The notes under the pieces: generated by a model
Seen by the model: only the letters and a program-made list of their open reading frames with translations
Told to the model about the DNA's origin: nothing
Database searches by the model: none
Origin: Artemisia argyi
Taxonomy: Eukaryota > Streptophyta > Magnoliopsida > Asterales > Asteraceae
Direction: 5' to 3'
Assembly (NCBI GenBank): GCA_030686995.1
Contig: CM060692.1
Coordinates: forward strand, 11,389,465-11,453,464
DNA: 64,000 nucleotides
Shown here: in pieces, positions 20,078 to 31,603 of the stretch
Layout: every line of letters starts with the position of its first letter
Position numbering within the stretch: the first letter of the stretch is position 1
Program-made: the position numbers and the translations under genes

Positions 20078-23000
20078 TGTCACAACCCACTAACTTCCCC
20101 TTAGGTTAGAAATGCCTTACTAACTTAACTTAGGCCCTCACTAAGCACACTAGGATTAGAAATGCCTTACTAACTTAACTTAGTCCCCTTATTAGAACAC
20201 ATTAGGATTAGAAATGCCTATAGGATTTTCCCAAGCTAAATTTTTGCTTTAATATATTCTTATAACCTAACTTACCTCCAGACAAGCTCACGTATCCACC
20301 TATGCCAACCACTACTGTGTTTACTTAATGTAAACATCCCGGTATGTCAAGTCAAGGTTATAAACGTATTTTCACTAAGAAAACTATTACTATAATACAC
20401 CATACATGCTAAGAAACCCAAAATGCACCTATGTGTTACCGGTTAGTTTTAAAACCCTAACTGCTTATCTAAACTAACATGAAAAGTGTTTAGGAGTTAG
20501 ATATAAGTTATAATAGTTACCTTAGGATAAATTAGAACCCTTAGGACATAGTACAACCCATAGAACTTAGGTACAAGTCATATAAGCACAAAACCTTAAT
20601 TAGGTTATAACTTCCCGAAACTAGGTCTAAACTAGGTTAAATCCTTACCATAAGTTGTCACCACTTAGTATAAGCTATCTAAGACCTTAAATTAGTTACT
20701 AAACATCATTAGAACCCTAAATGAAACACTAAAACCTAGGTAAAACCTTAAACTCACACAATAGAAAACTAAGTTAAAATTAGACCTAAACACCTAAACC
20801 ATGTTACTAAAACACCTTAAAACCACCAAGCAACCAACCTAGCACCTCCCTAATACTAAGCTAGCACCCTAGTACCTCTAACCACCCAAGAAAGTAGGTG
20901 ATGCACCTACTTGTCACCACCTTAAACCAAACCGCCTCTCTCGGTAAACCCTCACCACAACCGGCCTAAAGCTCCGCCTCCCAGCTACCATAGCTGCTCC
21001 TCATCACCACCTAGACCTGACAAACCATCCCCTAGCCTTTCTTACTCCCCCTCCCCCTCCACGACACTTAGCAGCCGAAACTTGGGCAATACGCATTACG
21101 CGGGCTATAAATACCCCCTCCCTCCCTCATTTCTTCCTCATACCTCTCCTTCTCTTCTCTAATTCACATTTCTGTAGTCTAAGATCCTTAGAAGCCTTAG
21201 GAATCGGGTAGCGAAGCTTTGGTTATGTTGTGTTGTGGTTTGAAGTCTAGCGAGCCCTAGAAAACCCTAACTCCCTCGTTAACCATTCCCCGACCTAGGT
21301 AAGCCTTAATTTACATGTAGTATACTTAGAATAGACTTAGAAAGACATTAGATACCTTAGAACCTTTAGCTAATACCTAGAATCTATTTGCGTGCATGCT
21401 TTTATTTTTGAAACCCTAGTTAGATCGAATTGCATGTTTACTTGATATATAGCTTATTTACATGATACAATCTGAATTATGTGGCTTATTTGAACTTATA
21501 TGAGTTAGTTATAAGCTTAGAAACTAGATTGTCATGCTAAAATATGAATTACATGCATTTAGGACTAGTTTTGCAAAATATTACATGCATAGGGGTATAT
21601 ATTGTAAATTCCTGAAACTATAAAGTCTAGGGACTGTTTTTGACATTTTCTAGAAGTTATTAGTGTAAGGACTAGATTTGAAATATATTAAAACCTTAGA
21701 ATAACTATTAAAACAAGTATTAAACTAAAAAGGACTAAAATTGCAAATATTATAAACATAAGGGTAAATAGAATAAATAATGAAAGTTAGTATAATTTAG
21801 GACTATATATGTCATTTCTTTAGAATATGTAAGTATAGGGACTAAATGTGCAATAGTTACAAAGTTATATGCTTAATTATTTTAAGTTTATATGTTTAGG
21901 GTAGAAAATGTAAATATATAAACCAAAGGGTAAAAATGGACTATTTTCATATAAATATAAAACCTATTTAAGTTAGAAGCATAACACAATACTAGGGAGC
22001 TTCATGAGAGGAGTACTATGTGGATATTTCGTTTTGAGGAGTTTGTTGGGTTTACGAATTAAAGTGCCCTGACTCCTCGAACGATTATTGCATATACTTC
22101 TGAGATATGATGGCCTGAATGGTGTTATGTTATAACTAAACTTTGATAACAACATAACTCAATAATAGGGAGCTTTGTGTGAGGAGTATTAACTTTTGAA
22201 TTATGATGGCCCGAACGGTATTATGTTGATAGCATAATACAATAGTAGGGAGCTTCATGTGAGGAGTCATATACTTCTGAATTACAATCGCCCGAACGGT
22301 GCTATGTTATATATAAAAACCTAATAGTAATTAGTTAAGAAAACCTAGACAAAGACTTGACATACATACACCCGCACTACCCCCAGGATACGTAAGTGAG
22401 TTGTCTGAACCCCTACTTTAATTATCTAGAGACTCAGGTGAGTTTTCATAGCCTCACACCTTTTTAAATGCTTTCTAAATGTTTTACAACCCTGTTAGGG
22501 GGATACATGCTTTAAAACCAAATACAAGTCTTTTCTCTGGTTATTGCACGAGTAAACTAACTGCCATCATTACATAACTAAATTCATGAATCTAATCGTT
22601 TGGGATATTTTACCCACGCGAACGCGAATATAGTTGATAGATCTATTGGACTTTGACAACTCCCGTTGGTATTAACACCTCACTGGGTGGTACCAATAAG
22701 TACTATATTTGAACCCACTAAAGGTTTAACTTTGGCAAGTTATCCTTCCCATCCCCTCATGGTTTGGTCTGCAGACCCCATAACCTGGATTGTTAACGTG
22801 TGGTTCATGAGCTTAGTGCAATATACCTTATATCCCTGAAACTTTTCCACACATAGGGTTTAAGCTGAACCCTATGGAACTTGTATTCATACTTTAACTA
22901 TTTAAACCTATGACTCTCACTCAACATACGTGTTGACTTTTAAGCATTTTATCCTAGGTAATTAGGCACTATAGGAACCCTGACACGGAGAACTACTGGA

Positions 23001-23241
23001 CATGAGGACGTCCAGAATAGTTATCATTCATCAGTTTTGTGTCATAAAACGTATCTTAGGGACCTCTCTTTTGGTAAAAGTACATCTTTTACTGTAAAAA
23101 CTCTGATGAATAGATGAATGATAACATCTTTTTTCAAAAACGTCTCTTTTCGAGTCGTTTTCTGTTATCTTGTCTTTGTTTCCATGAGTAATACCCCAAA
23201 CACTTTATCCGCTGCGATCAGTGAAAAACGGGGGTGTTACA
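20078..23241 (+). repeat. 5' LTR of the gypsy element
   Basis: 3,164 bp, TGTCACAACCC...GGTGTTACA. It is near-identical along most of its length to 41708-44795, apart from scattered substitutions and about 72 bp (around 21268-21340) missing from the 3' LTR. It contains the module GGGAGCTTCATG...CTCCTCGAACG...GGCCTGAA found, in related form, in the LTRs at 45687-52384. Confidence 0.95.
21105..21115 (+). promoter_or_regulatory. TATA box of the gypsy 5' LTR
   Basis: CTATAAATACC preceded by a GC-rich ACGCGGG and followed by a pyrimidine-rich stretch. The 3' LTR has CCATAAATACC at 42731-42741, so its core is changed. The same CTATAAATACC occurs in the LTRs of the coding-free element at 46434 and 50111. 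Confidence 0.65.
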
Positions 23242-23262
23242 GATTGGCATCAGAGCCTTGGT
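23242..23262 (+). other. Primer binding site of the gypsy element
   Basis: GATTGGCATCAGAGCCTTGG follows the LTR end. It resembles the plant initiator tRNA-Met primer site (TGGTATCAGAGC) with a C for T change. The coding-free element has GATTGGTACCAGAGCCTTGG at the equivalent place. Confidence 0.7.
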
Positions 23263-23317
23263 TATAGAGAACAAAAGGATTTTTCCTAAAACTATAACCA
23301 CTTTTTCAAAAAGGTCC

Positions 23318-23535
23318 TCCGTGCCATTAGAATCCCCAACTTGCCTTTAGGTTAGAATTCCCGACTTGCCTTTAGATTAGATTCCCCAACTTGCCTTTAG
23401 GTTAGAATTCCTAACTTGCCTTTAGGTTAGAATTCCTAACTTGCCTTTAGATTTGAATCCCCAAATTGCCTTTAGGTTAGATACCTCACTATTGCCTTTA
23501 GGATAGAATCCCCACTATTAGAATTACCTTTAGCG
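23318..23535 (+). repeat. Short tandem repeats in the gypsy leader
   Basis: About eight copies of a roughly 25-27-bp unit containing TTGCCTTTAGGTTAGAATTCC with variations. They lie between the primer site and the pre-Gag ORF and contain no ORF. Words of the same type (CTTAGGTTAGAAATGCC) also occur at the LTR start. Confidence 0.75.
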
Positions 23536-23592
23536 ATGCCTATTTAGGTTAGAATTATGCTAAAGATACTCCTTCGGGTATTACAGTTAGAT

Positions 23593-24306
23593 ATGACATC
23601 CTTTAACAATCCTATCATCGTGTTGGATACCGATGATACGGATACTTCATCAGACAGTTATGAGTATGCTCCGGCTACTCCTACTCACTCATCTTCTGGT
23701 TCTAATTCTCCGGAAGAATTAGCCCAGAACATCTTAACTAACCTAGGTTTAGAACTTTCCCCGAATGATCCCTATATGCAGGCATATAATGGGTATATGT
23801 AAGCATATGGTGGAAACATTCCTACTGTACCTACTATAACCCCTACCCCATCTATACCTCACTATAGTAGTCAAGATCATTATGTTCCCGAAATAGGTTC
23901 AATTCCCCTTAAGAAAATACGTATTATACCACCATCACCTCCCCCTAGGTTTAAAATAGGTGGTAGTTCATATAAAACACCTTTAGAAAGGCATGATGAA
24001 CAAATAGATGAAATACTTAGTCATTTAGATAAACTATCTTTAGAAAGAATGGAAGAAGTAGAAACTAGGATTAGGGAATTAGGAATAGGTAAAAATAGGT
24101 TAGAAAATGAATTAGAGAAAACTCGTAATCAAATCTTTAGGTTACAAACAAAATATGAAGGACACTCTAACGAAGTAAGTACTACACATGTTAGACTTTC
24201 CACTATCGAAATGATTATCGAGGATCTTAGGGATAATCATAGGTCTGACATAGATGAACTCTTGGAGGCCATTCAGGATCTTAAGGGTAACGTAGAACTA
24301 AAATAA
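23593..24306 (+). pseudogene. Pre-Gag ORF of the gypsy element (one internal stop)
   Basis: The frame starts with MTSFNNPIIVLDTDDTDTSS. It has an acidic, Ser/Thr/Pro-rich N-terminal half, then PPSPPPRFKIGGSSYKTP and a strongly charged heptad-rich segment (about 24000-24300) expected to form a coiled coil, ending at 24304-24306. A single stop at 23800-23802 interrupts it; about 237 codons in all. It matches no enzyme I know. It is separated from gag by about 400 bp. Some composite gypsy elements encode an acidic plus coiled-coil N-terminal segment of Gag, so this may be a detached version. Confidence 0.55.
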
Positions 24307-24717
24307 GGTTATAGGCTTAGATAGTATAGGTTATAGGTAGATAACTTAGTTAAACAAGTACTTGGTAGGTTTTCACATTATAAAATAAAAGCTTTCAACT
24401 TTTTATAAAACTTGTATCCCGTATTAGGATTCCCCATTGCCTTAGGACACACTATAGATTGCCTTAGGACTTAAAAACTAGAACATATAGGAAATTAAAA
24501 CAAGTAGACATACCTAGGAACACTAAAAACTTAGGATCCCTTAGAATCACTATGCCTTTAGACGGAGGGGAAACTATTTTCGGTGAACTATAACGATTCT
24601 TGTTAGGAAAATTGCCCTTTTAGTATAAGGATTCCATACCCATCCGGTATCAGAAAGTGCTCTAAGCACTTAGAACATCAACTATGATACAATTCTTATC
24701 ACATCTTGCCTTTAGAA

Positions 24718-26252
24718 TGGCACGTACAAGAACTAACACTCCTGTTACTCCTACTACTCCCGCCATGACTCAGGAAGACATCCAACGACTAGTAACTGAC
24801 AGTGTAACTGCAGCACTAGGAGCTAGGGATGCAAACATGGCTAGAAACCCCGAAATTCCTGTAGTGAAGAAGAGTAACTACAAGGAATTTATGAGCTGTT
24901 AGCCCTTCAATTTCAAGGGGACAGAAGGGGCCATAGGATTAATTCACTGGTTTGAGAGATGTGAATCGGTATTTTCCCGTAGTAACTGTACAGAGAATTG
25001 TAGGGTTAAGTTTGCAACGGGTACGCTTAGTGAGGAAGCGTTATCTTGGTGGAACTCGTATACCCAACCAATAGGAATAGAAGAGGCATACAAGTTATCT
25101 TGGGTTGAGTTTAAGAAACTTATGATTAAGAAATACTGCCCTAGAACAGAAGTCAAGAAAATGGAGGATGAATTTTATAACTTGACTGTGAAGGGGAACG
25201 ATGTTAAAACTTATATTAGGAGATTTCAAGAGTTGGCTACTTTGTGTCCTACAATGGTGCCAACTGTTGAAAAGACAATAGAAGTTTTCATCGGAGGTTT
25301 GCCCCGGAGTATCGAAGGGAATGTTACAGCCTCTAAACCTCAAACGTTAGAGGAGGCCATTAACATAACCTTGAGGTTAATGGACCAAGTAACAAAGCAC
25401 AACCCTGTGCCAGTGCCCTACGATAATAAACGAAAGTTCCACGATGGGAGAGCTTTCGGTAACAATCGTAATACCACGAGTAGTAACCATACGAATCCCT
25501 ATCCTCAACCAAGGCAAGATAATGCAAGAGCTTATGCCACCACTTTAAATGAGAAAAGTGGGTATGCTGGGAACGCCCCTCTGTGTAAGAGATGCAGCTG
25601 GCATCACACAGGGCCTTGTTTCAATAAATGTAACATATGTAACAAGGTGGGCCATCACTTAAGGGATTGCAAGAACAAAGGACCAGTTACTGGAGGTAAT
25701 CCGCCACCAGCAACAATCATTTGTCATACTTGCGGAGAAAAGGGACATTATACGAATAAATGCCCAAAGAAAAATACTGATGGTGCCCAGGGTAGAGCAT
25801 ATATGTTGAGGGATAGGAATGATCTACAAGATCCAAGCATAGTCACGGGTAAGTTTCTCTTAAATAATCACTTAGTTAAAATATTATTTGATTCTAGAAC
25901 CGATAGGAGTTTCGTATCTATACCCTTAGCCTCTAGACTTAGGATTAAACCCATAGCTTTAGATAATAATTATGAGATAGCAATGGCAGACGGAAATTTA
26001 GTTATTACTAACACGGTCATTAAGGGTTGTATCCTAACCTTACTTAACCACCACTTTGAGATTGATCTCATTCCTATTAGACTCGGTAGTTTTGACGTTG
26101 TTGTGGGAATGGATTGGTTGTCCAAGAATCAAGCAAAGATTCTTTGTGACGAGAAAATCATCCATGTACCTATCAACGGTGAGACTTTAACTATCCGAGG
26201 AGATCAAAGTAGAACTAGACTTAACTTCATTTCATGTATCAAAGCAAAATGA
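24718..26252 (+). pseudogene. Gypsy gag-protease (broken)
   Basis: Starts MARTRTNTPVTPTT. The Gag core ([15 protein letters not shown]..., [25 protein letters not shown]) is followed by two CCHC zinc knuckles, [14 protein letters not shown] and [14 protein letters not shown] (about 25630-25760). The protease region reads [13 protein letters not shown] where the family has DSG, so the active-site Gly is replaced by Arg. It ends with a stop at 26250-26252 in a position that is normally continuous with RT. A further stop at 24901-24903 cuts the N-terminus. Together these make it inactive. Confidence 0.85.
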
Positions 26253-26255
26253 TAC

Positions 26256-28394
26256 ATGTCACGAGGTTGTCAAGTTTTTGTGGTTCAAGTAACAGAGACT
26301 AAGCCTAGTGAAAAACGACTGGAGGAGATCCCTGTAGTCAGGGAATACCCAGAAGTTTTTCCTAAGGATTTGCCTGGCTTGCCTCCTATTCGTCAAATAG
26401 AATTCCAAATCGACTTAATTCCCAGAGCGGCACCTATAGCCCAAGCACCCTATAGGTTAGCCCCTTCAGAGATGAAGGAACTCTCTGAACAACTCCAGGA
26501 ATTAACTGATCAAGGTTTTATATGCCCAAGTACATCACCCTAGGGAGCTCCTGTCCTATTCGTAAAGAAGAAAGACGGATCAATGAGGATGTGTATCGAT
26601 TATCGTGGATTAAACAAACTTACTGTCAAAAATCGATACCCATTACCCAGGATTGATGACTTGTTTGATCAACTACAAGGTTCGAGCGTATATTCAAAAA
26701 TCGACTTACGATCAGGTTATCATCAACTGAAAGTGAGGGAAGAAGATATCCCTAAGACCGCTTTTAGAACAAGATATGGGCACTATGAATTACAAGTTAT
26801 GCCATTTGGTTTGACAAACGCACCAGCGGTTTTCATGGACCTCATGAACCGGGTGTGTAAACCATACTTGGATAAATTTGTTATAGTGTTCATAGATGAT
26901 ATCCTTATCTATTCACGTAATGAGGAAGAGCACACTAAACACTTGAGAATAATCCTAGAACTGCTTAAGACGGAGAAACTTTATGCAAAGTTCTCTAAGT
27001 GTGAATTCTGGATTAGTGTTGTGCAATTTCTCGGACACATGATAGATAAACAAGGACTTCGTGTCGATCCAACAAAAATCAAAGTTGTTAAGGATTGGCC
27101 GCATCCTATGAATCCAACTGAGATACGACAATTCTTAGGACTTGCGGGCTACTATCGAAGGTTTATTGAGGGATTTTCAAAAATAGCTAAACCTTTGACA
27201 GAGCTAACCCAGAAAAACAGGAAGTTTGACTGGGGAAAAGATCAAGAGATAGCTTTCCAACTTTTGAAGAGAAAGTTGTATGAAGCTCCGATCTTAGCAT
27301 TACCAGAGGGAAACGATGATTTTGTAATTTACTGTGTTGCTTCTCGAAGAGGTCTTGGAGCTGTGTTGATGCAAAAGGATAAGGTAATCGCTTACGCATC
27401 ACGACAACTCAATACACATGAGGAAAAATACACTACACATGATCTAGAATTAGGAGCAGTAGTGTTCGCTCTAAGAATATGGAGACATTATCTGTATGGC
27501 ACTAAGAGGGAAACGATGATTTTGTAATTTACTGTGATGCTTCTCGAAGAGGTCTTGGAGCTGTGTTGATGCAAAAGGATAAGGTAATCGCTTACGCATC
27601 ACGACAACTCAAGACACATGAGGAAAAATACACTACACATGATCTAGAATTAGGAGCAGTAGTGTTCGCTCTAAGAATATGGAGACATTATCTGTATGGC
27701 ACTAAGTGTACGGTTTTCACCGATCACAAAAGCCTACAACATATTCTTAATCAGAAAGAGTTGAACATGAGACAACGTCGATGGATAGATCTGCTCGCTG
27801 ATTATGATTGTGAGATTCATTATCATCCCGGAAAAGCTAACGTAGTAGCAGATGCTTTGAGCCGAAAGGAACGAATCAAACCACTTAGGGTTAGGTCGTT
27901 AGTAATGACTCTTCATTCGAATTTACCTTCTCAAATACCCAAAGCCCAGAATGAAGCCCTCAAAATGAAGGATTGTAAACTTGAGAATTTATGAGGGATG
28001 GATAAGGCTTTTGAGATACGTTCAGACAGAACTCGTTGTATTAAGGGTCGAAAATGGTTACCCCATCATGGTAACTTAAGGAACGTAATAATGCACGAGT
28101 CCCATAAATCTAAGTACTTCATTCACCCAGGTTCTGACAAGATGTATCAGGATCTGAAGAAACACTATTGGTGGCCCGACATGAAGGCATCCATTGCCAG
28201 ATATGTGGGCAGGTGTTTAACATGTTCTAGAGTAAAGGCTGAATGTCAAAAGCCATCCAGTTTGTTGATACAGCCTAAGATTCCCATTTGGAAGTGGGAA
28301 AGAATTATGATGGGTTTTATCACAAAACTACCTAGAACATCCAATGGGCATGACACTATTTGGGTAATAGTTGATCGCCTTACGAAATCAGCTC
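26256..28394 (+). pseudogene. Gypsy reverse transcriptase, RNase H and N-terminal integrase (broken)
   Basis: Linker [13 protein letters not shown] with [40 protein letters not shown] and the catalytic FIDDILIYS (about 26890); connection and RNase H ([11 protein letters not shown]); integrase zinc region and [17 protein letters not shown], where the copia element interrupts. Stops lie at 26541-26543 and 27992-27994. A 200-bp tandem duplication (27306-27505 and 27506-27705) in RNase H shifts the frame. In the first copy the catalytic Asp of YCDAS is Val. Confidence 0.9.
27306..27705 (+). repeat. 200-bp tandem duplication within RNase H
   Basis: The sequence starting GAGGGAAACGATGATTTTG recurs exactly 200 bp later with two substitutions (TGTTGC/TGATGC and CAATACA/CAAGACA). 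Because 200 is not a multiple of three, the second copy is in another frame. Confidence 0.95.
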
Positions 28395-28399
28395 ACTTC

Positions 28400-28886
28400 T
28401 GTTGGGTTTGGAGTTCTGCTGCTTGATGAAACTGCTGCTAAGGTGAAACTACTTCTGAGATGAAAATGCTGCTAAAGATAAAGATTCTGCTGCTGTCATT
28501 CAAAGTGCTGCTATTGGAAAATACTGCTAGTGGAATCTACTGCTGAAGAGATATGCATGTATATAAGTAGATAAATATAGAATAGATTGCTTGTATATTT
28601 TATACGTCTAGAATATTCTTATCTTGTATAGAAAGGTATTGTAAACCTAGTAGGACTCCTTGGCCTATAAAAGGAGGATCCTAGGGTTAGTTTACGTACG
28701 TATTATTATTCACTTCAAGATTGTAAAACCCTAGCATTGTCGAGTGCTCGTATAAGAAATTTATTGAAGTGTTGATTGAAAGATACATTGTTCTTCTTAA
28801 GTTAAGCTTTTATATTCCGTGTTTTAGCTTAAGTGTTTACTAAAGTCAACTTCTATATAAGATCGTTAGCTCAACTGGGATCAACA
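28400..28886 (+). repeat. 5' LTR of the copia element
   Basis: TGTTGGGTTTGG...GGGATCAACA, 487 bp. The first 150 bp are rich in CTGCTG/CTGCTA words. TATA-like CCTATAAAAGGAGG is near 28672 and a start-site region follows. Confidence 0.95.
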
Positions 28887-28887
28887 A

Positions 28888-28905
28888 GTGGTATCAGAGC
28901 TTGTG
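28888..28905 (+). other. Primer binding site of the copia element
   Basis: GTGGTATCAGAGCTTGTG follows the LTR end by one base and matches the 3' end of plant initiator tRNA-Met over TGGTATCAGAGC. Confidence 0.85.
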
Positions 28906-28962
28906 ATCTAGAAGTTGTTATCGAGAAGAATTTGTTTCTTAAAAGTTTACTGTTCCTAATCA

Positions 28963-31148
28963 ATGGCTGAAGATGGGTGATGACACACATATGGTGACTG
29001 CTTCAAATGTTCCCATGCTCAATCCAAGTGAGTATGAACTGTGGAAGATGAGAATCAGACAGTACATTCGCATGATTGACTTTAACATGTGGAATGTGAT
29101 TGTGAAGGGTGACTCTTTACCTAAAAAGGGTGCTGATGGACAGGAAATACCTATCAAGACTGTAGAAGAAAATACTGTTAGAAAGATGGAAATCAAGGCA
29201 CACAGTATTCTCTTAATGGGAATACCTAATGAATTCCAATTGGAATTTAATGGCTGTGAAACTGCAAAAGAATTGATGGATGCTGTCGAATTTAGGTTTG
29301 GAGGGAATGATGCTACAAAGAAGTCAAGGAAGAACATGTTGAAGCATCAGTTTGAGAACTTTACTGCTGAAAGTGGAGAAAAGATCTATGGCACATACAA
29401 CAGGCTTAATCAACTAGTAAGTCACTTAAAGCTTGTTGGCTATGTGGTTCCACAAGAAGATGTAAACCTCAAGTTCCTTAGAAGTCTTGCACCTGAATGG
29501 AGTATGCATACAGTTGTTTGGAGGAATAAGCCTGACTTTGAAACCATGAAGTTGGAAAGCCTCTACAATAATTTGAGGGTGTATGAACCAGAATTGAATT
29601 CTTCATCTACTTCATCCTCTGGTACTCAAAATCTTGATTTTATCTTCAAAGTCAAAAGGATCCCAAGAATATCACTCTACTGCTTATGGAGTATCTGCTG
29701 CTAGTTCCAATGATAAGATTTCCACCAGTGATATTGCTCTGTGTGCATTCTTGGCTGATTTAACATCAAGTATAAGGTCACAGGTTATGAATCAAGACTT
29801 GGATCATATTGGTCCTGATGATCTTGAAGAAATTGATCTTAAATGGCAAATGGCCATGTTGACCTTGAAAGCAAGAAAATTCATGAAGAGAACTGGAAAA
29901 GAAGTCAAGTACAGGGCCAAAGAAAATGTGGGCTTTGACAAGTCAAAGATAGAGTGCTTTAATTGCAACAGAAAGGGTCACTTTGCCAGGGAATGTAGAG
30001 CTCCAAAGAAGAATGCTGAAGCTCCAAAGAAGACCACTGAAGAACCAAAGAATACCACTACTGCACTGGTATCTTGTGATGGATTGGGAGAGTATGACTG
30101 GAGTGATTTGGTTGATGAAGAACTAAACTATTCTCTGGTGGCTCAAGTTAGACCTCAAATGCATAACTTTGCACTCATGGCTTATTCATCATCATCTTCA
30201 GGATCTGACTCTGAGGTATCTAATGATTCTGATCTATCTGTGTGTTCTTTTAAATCATGTGCTGATACTGTAGAAGAACTTAAGTCTAGGAATGGGTGTC
30301 TAATAAGAGAAATTGAACACTTAAAACTTGATAACCTAGGCTACAAAGTAGGTATTGAAAATGTTGAAAGAAGATTAGAATACCTAAAACAGTGTGAGAA
30401 AGAATATGTGGATAGAATTAACCAACAGGATGTTGAGATCTTTGAGAAAAATAGTGAAATTAAATTTCTCAAGAATAAATTAGAAGAAGCAGAAAAAGAT
30501 AGGGATGCAGCTCTTGCTGATAAAGAAAAACATATAGTAAGAGTTAGTAAACAACAGTTTGCTTCTGATTTGGTTCATAAATCAATTGAGAATACTTTGA
30601 TGAGGAAAGGAAGTGGAATAGGCTACACTGAGGTTGCTCCTCTTGTTAAGAGTGCCTTTGCTCCACCAGGAAAAGAATTGTCTTTCATTAGTGAGTTAGA
30701 AATAGGAAAACCTGTAGGTGAATCTAGTACAAGTGTTTCAGAAACACCTAAGGTTGAAACAAGAAAATTTCCTGAGGCTCTTATTGTTGAAGACTGGTAT
30801 TCAGATAGTGATGAGGAACAGGTTGAACTAGAACAAAGTGTGAAAAATGAAGAAATTCCTACAAAAGTTGAACCTAAAAGAGACCAGGTTAAGTTTGTGA
30901 AACCTATGTTGGGAAAAGGTATCTCTAGGAAATTAGTAGAATACAATGAAGTACCTAGAGAACAGTTGAATAGGTTTAATAATAAGCCTAGGGGTAATCA
31001 GAGAAACTTTAATAACTTAGTCTCACATAAGTTAGGTGATGAGTTTCAATTAAAGAAGAAGGCTTGTTATAGGTGTGGTAGTTTTGAACATTTGATTACA
31101 GTTGTAATGAACACCAAAAACCAGTTTGGAATCAATACTCTAGGGTGA
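28963..31148 (+). pseudogene. Copia gag (two frame changes)
   Basis: The likely start is ATG 28963, with a one-base frame change within six codons (continuing from 28973). The UBN2-type Gag core contains YELWKMRIRQYI, MGIPNEFQLEF and RFGGNDATKK. A frame change near 29635 links to the frame with DDLEEIDLKWQMAML. The CCHC knuckle is CFNCNRKGHFAREC (about 29960), followed by an acidic linker, a long coiled-coil segment (about 30270-30560) and a second Cys motif (CYRCGSFEHL). The frame is lost near 31090-31148, and homologous Gag C-terminal sequence continues in 31145-31588. Confidence 0.85.
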
Positions 31149-31588
31149 ATCATAAATATGTGTCTAAAAATACTCACCCTCATCCAAATAGAAATATGGT
31201 TCCTAGAGCTGTGTTGTTAAGATCTGGTGCAACTAGATCTATTTTTGCTGCTAAATCAAATGGTGCTTTCAAAACCACAACTGGTTCTTTTGTTGGCTCT
31301 ACTGCTAGTAAGCACTCTACTGCTAGTAAGCATTCTGCTGCTTGTAAGTACTCTGCTGCTAGTACAAAACTTTCTACTTTTGGGCCAAAAGTTTTAACAA
31401 ATACAGTTGTTGGAAATCATTTTTATGCTGTCAAGGCCTCAGCTTGCTGGACTTGGAAACCTAAAATAAATGCTTCAAATAATACTTCCAAGAATAGTAG
31501 TGCATCAACTGACTTAAAGAAATTTGATTATGTTGATGCACAAGGCAGATCCAAGTCAGTAATGGCTTGGGTCATCAAGAGAAACTAA
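31145..31588 (+). pseudogene. Copia Gag C-terminal linker
   Basis: Basic Ser/Thr/Lys-rich segment ending KKFDYVDAQGRSKSVMAWVIKRN, then TAA at 31586-31588. It has short internal repeats (STASKHS). It joins Gag to protease. The stop is followed directly by TTTCTCTATTTTCATGTGCAG, which looks like a splice acceptor with a pyrimidine tract. Confidence 0.7.
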
Positions 31589-31603
31589 TTTCTCTATTTT
31601 CAT

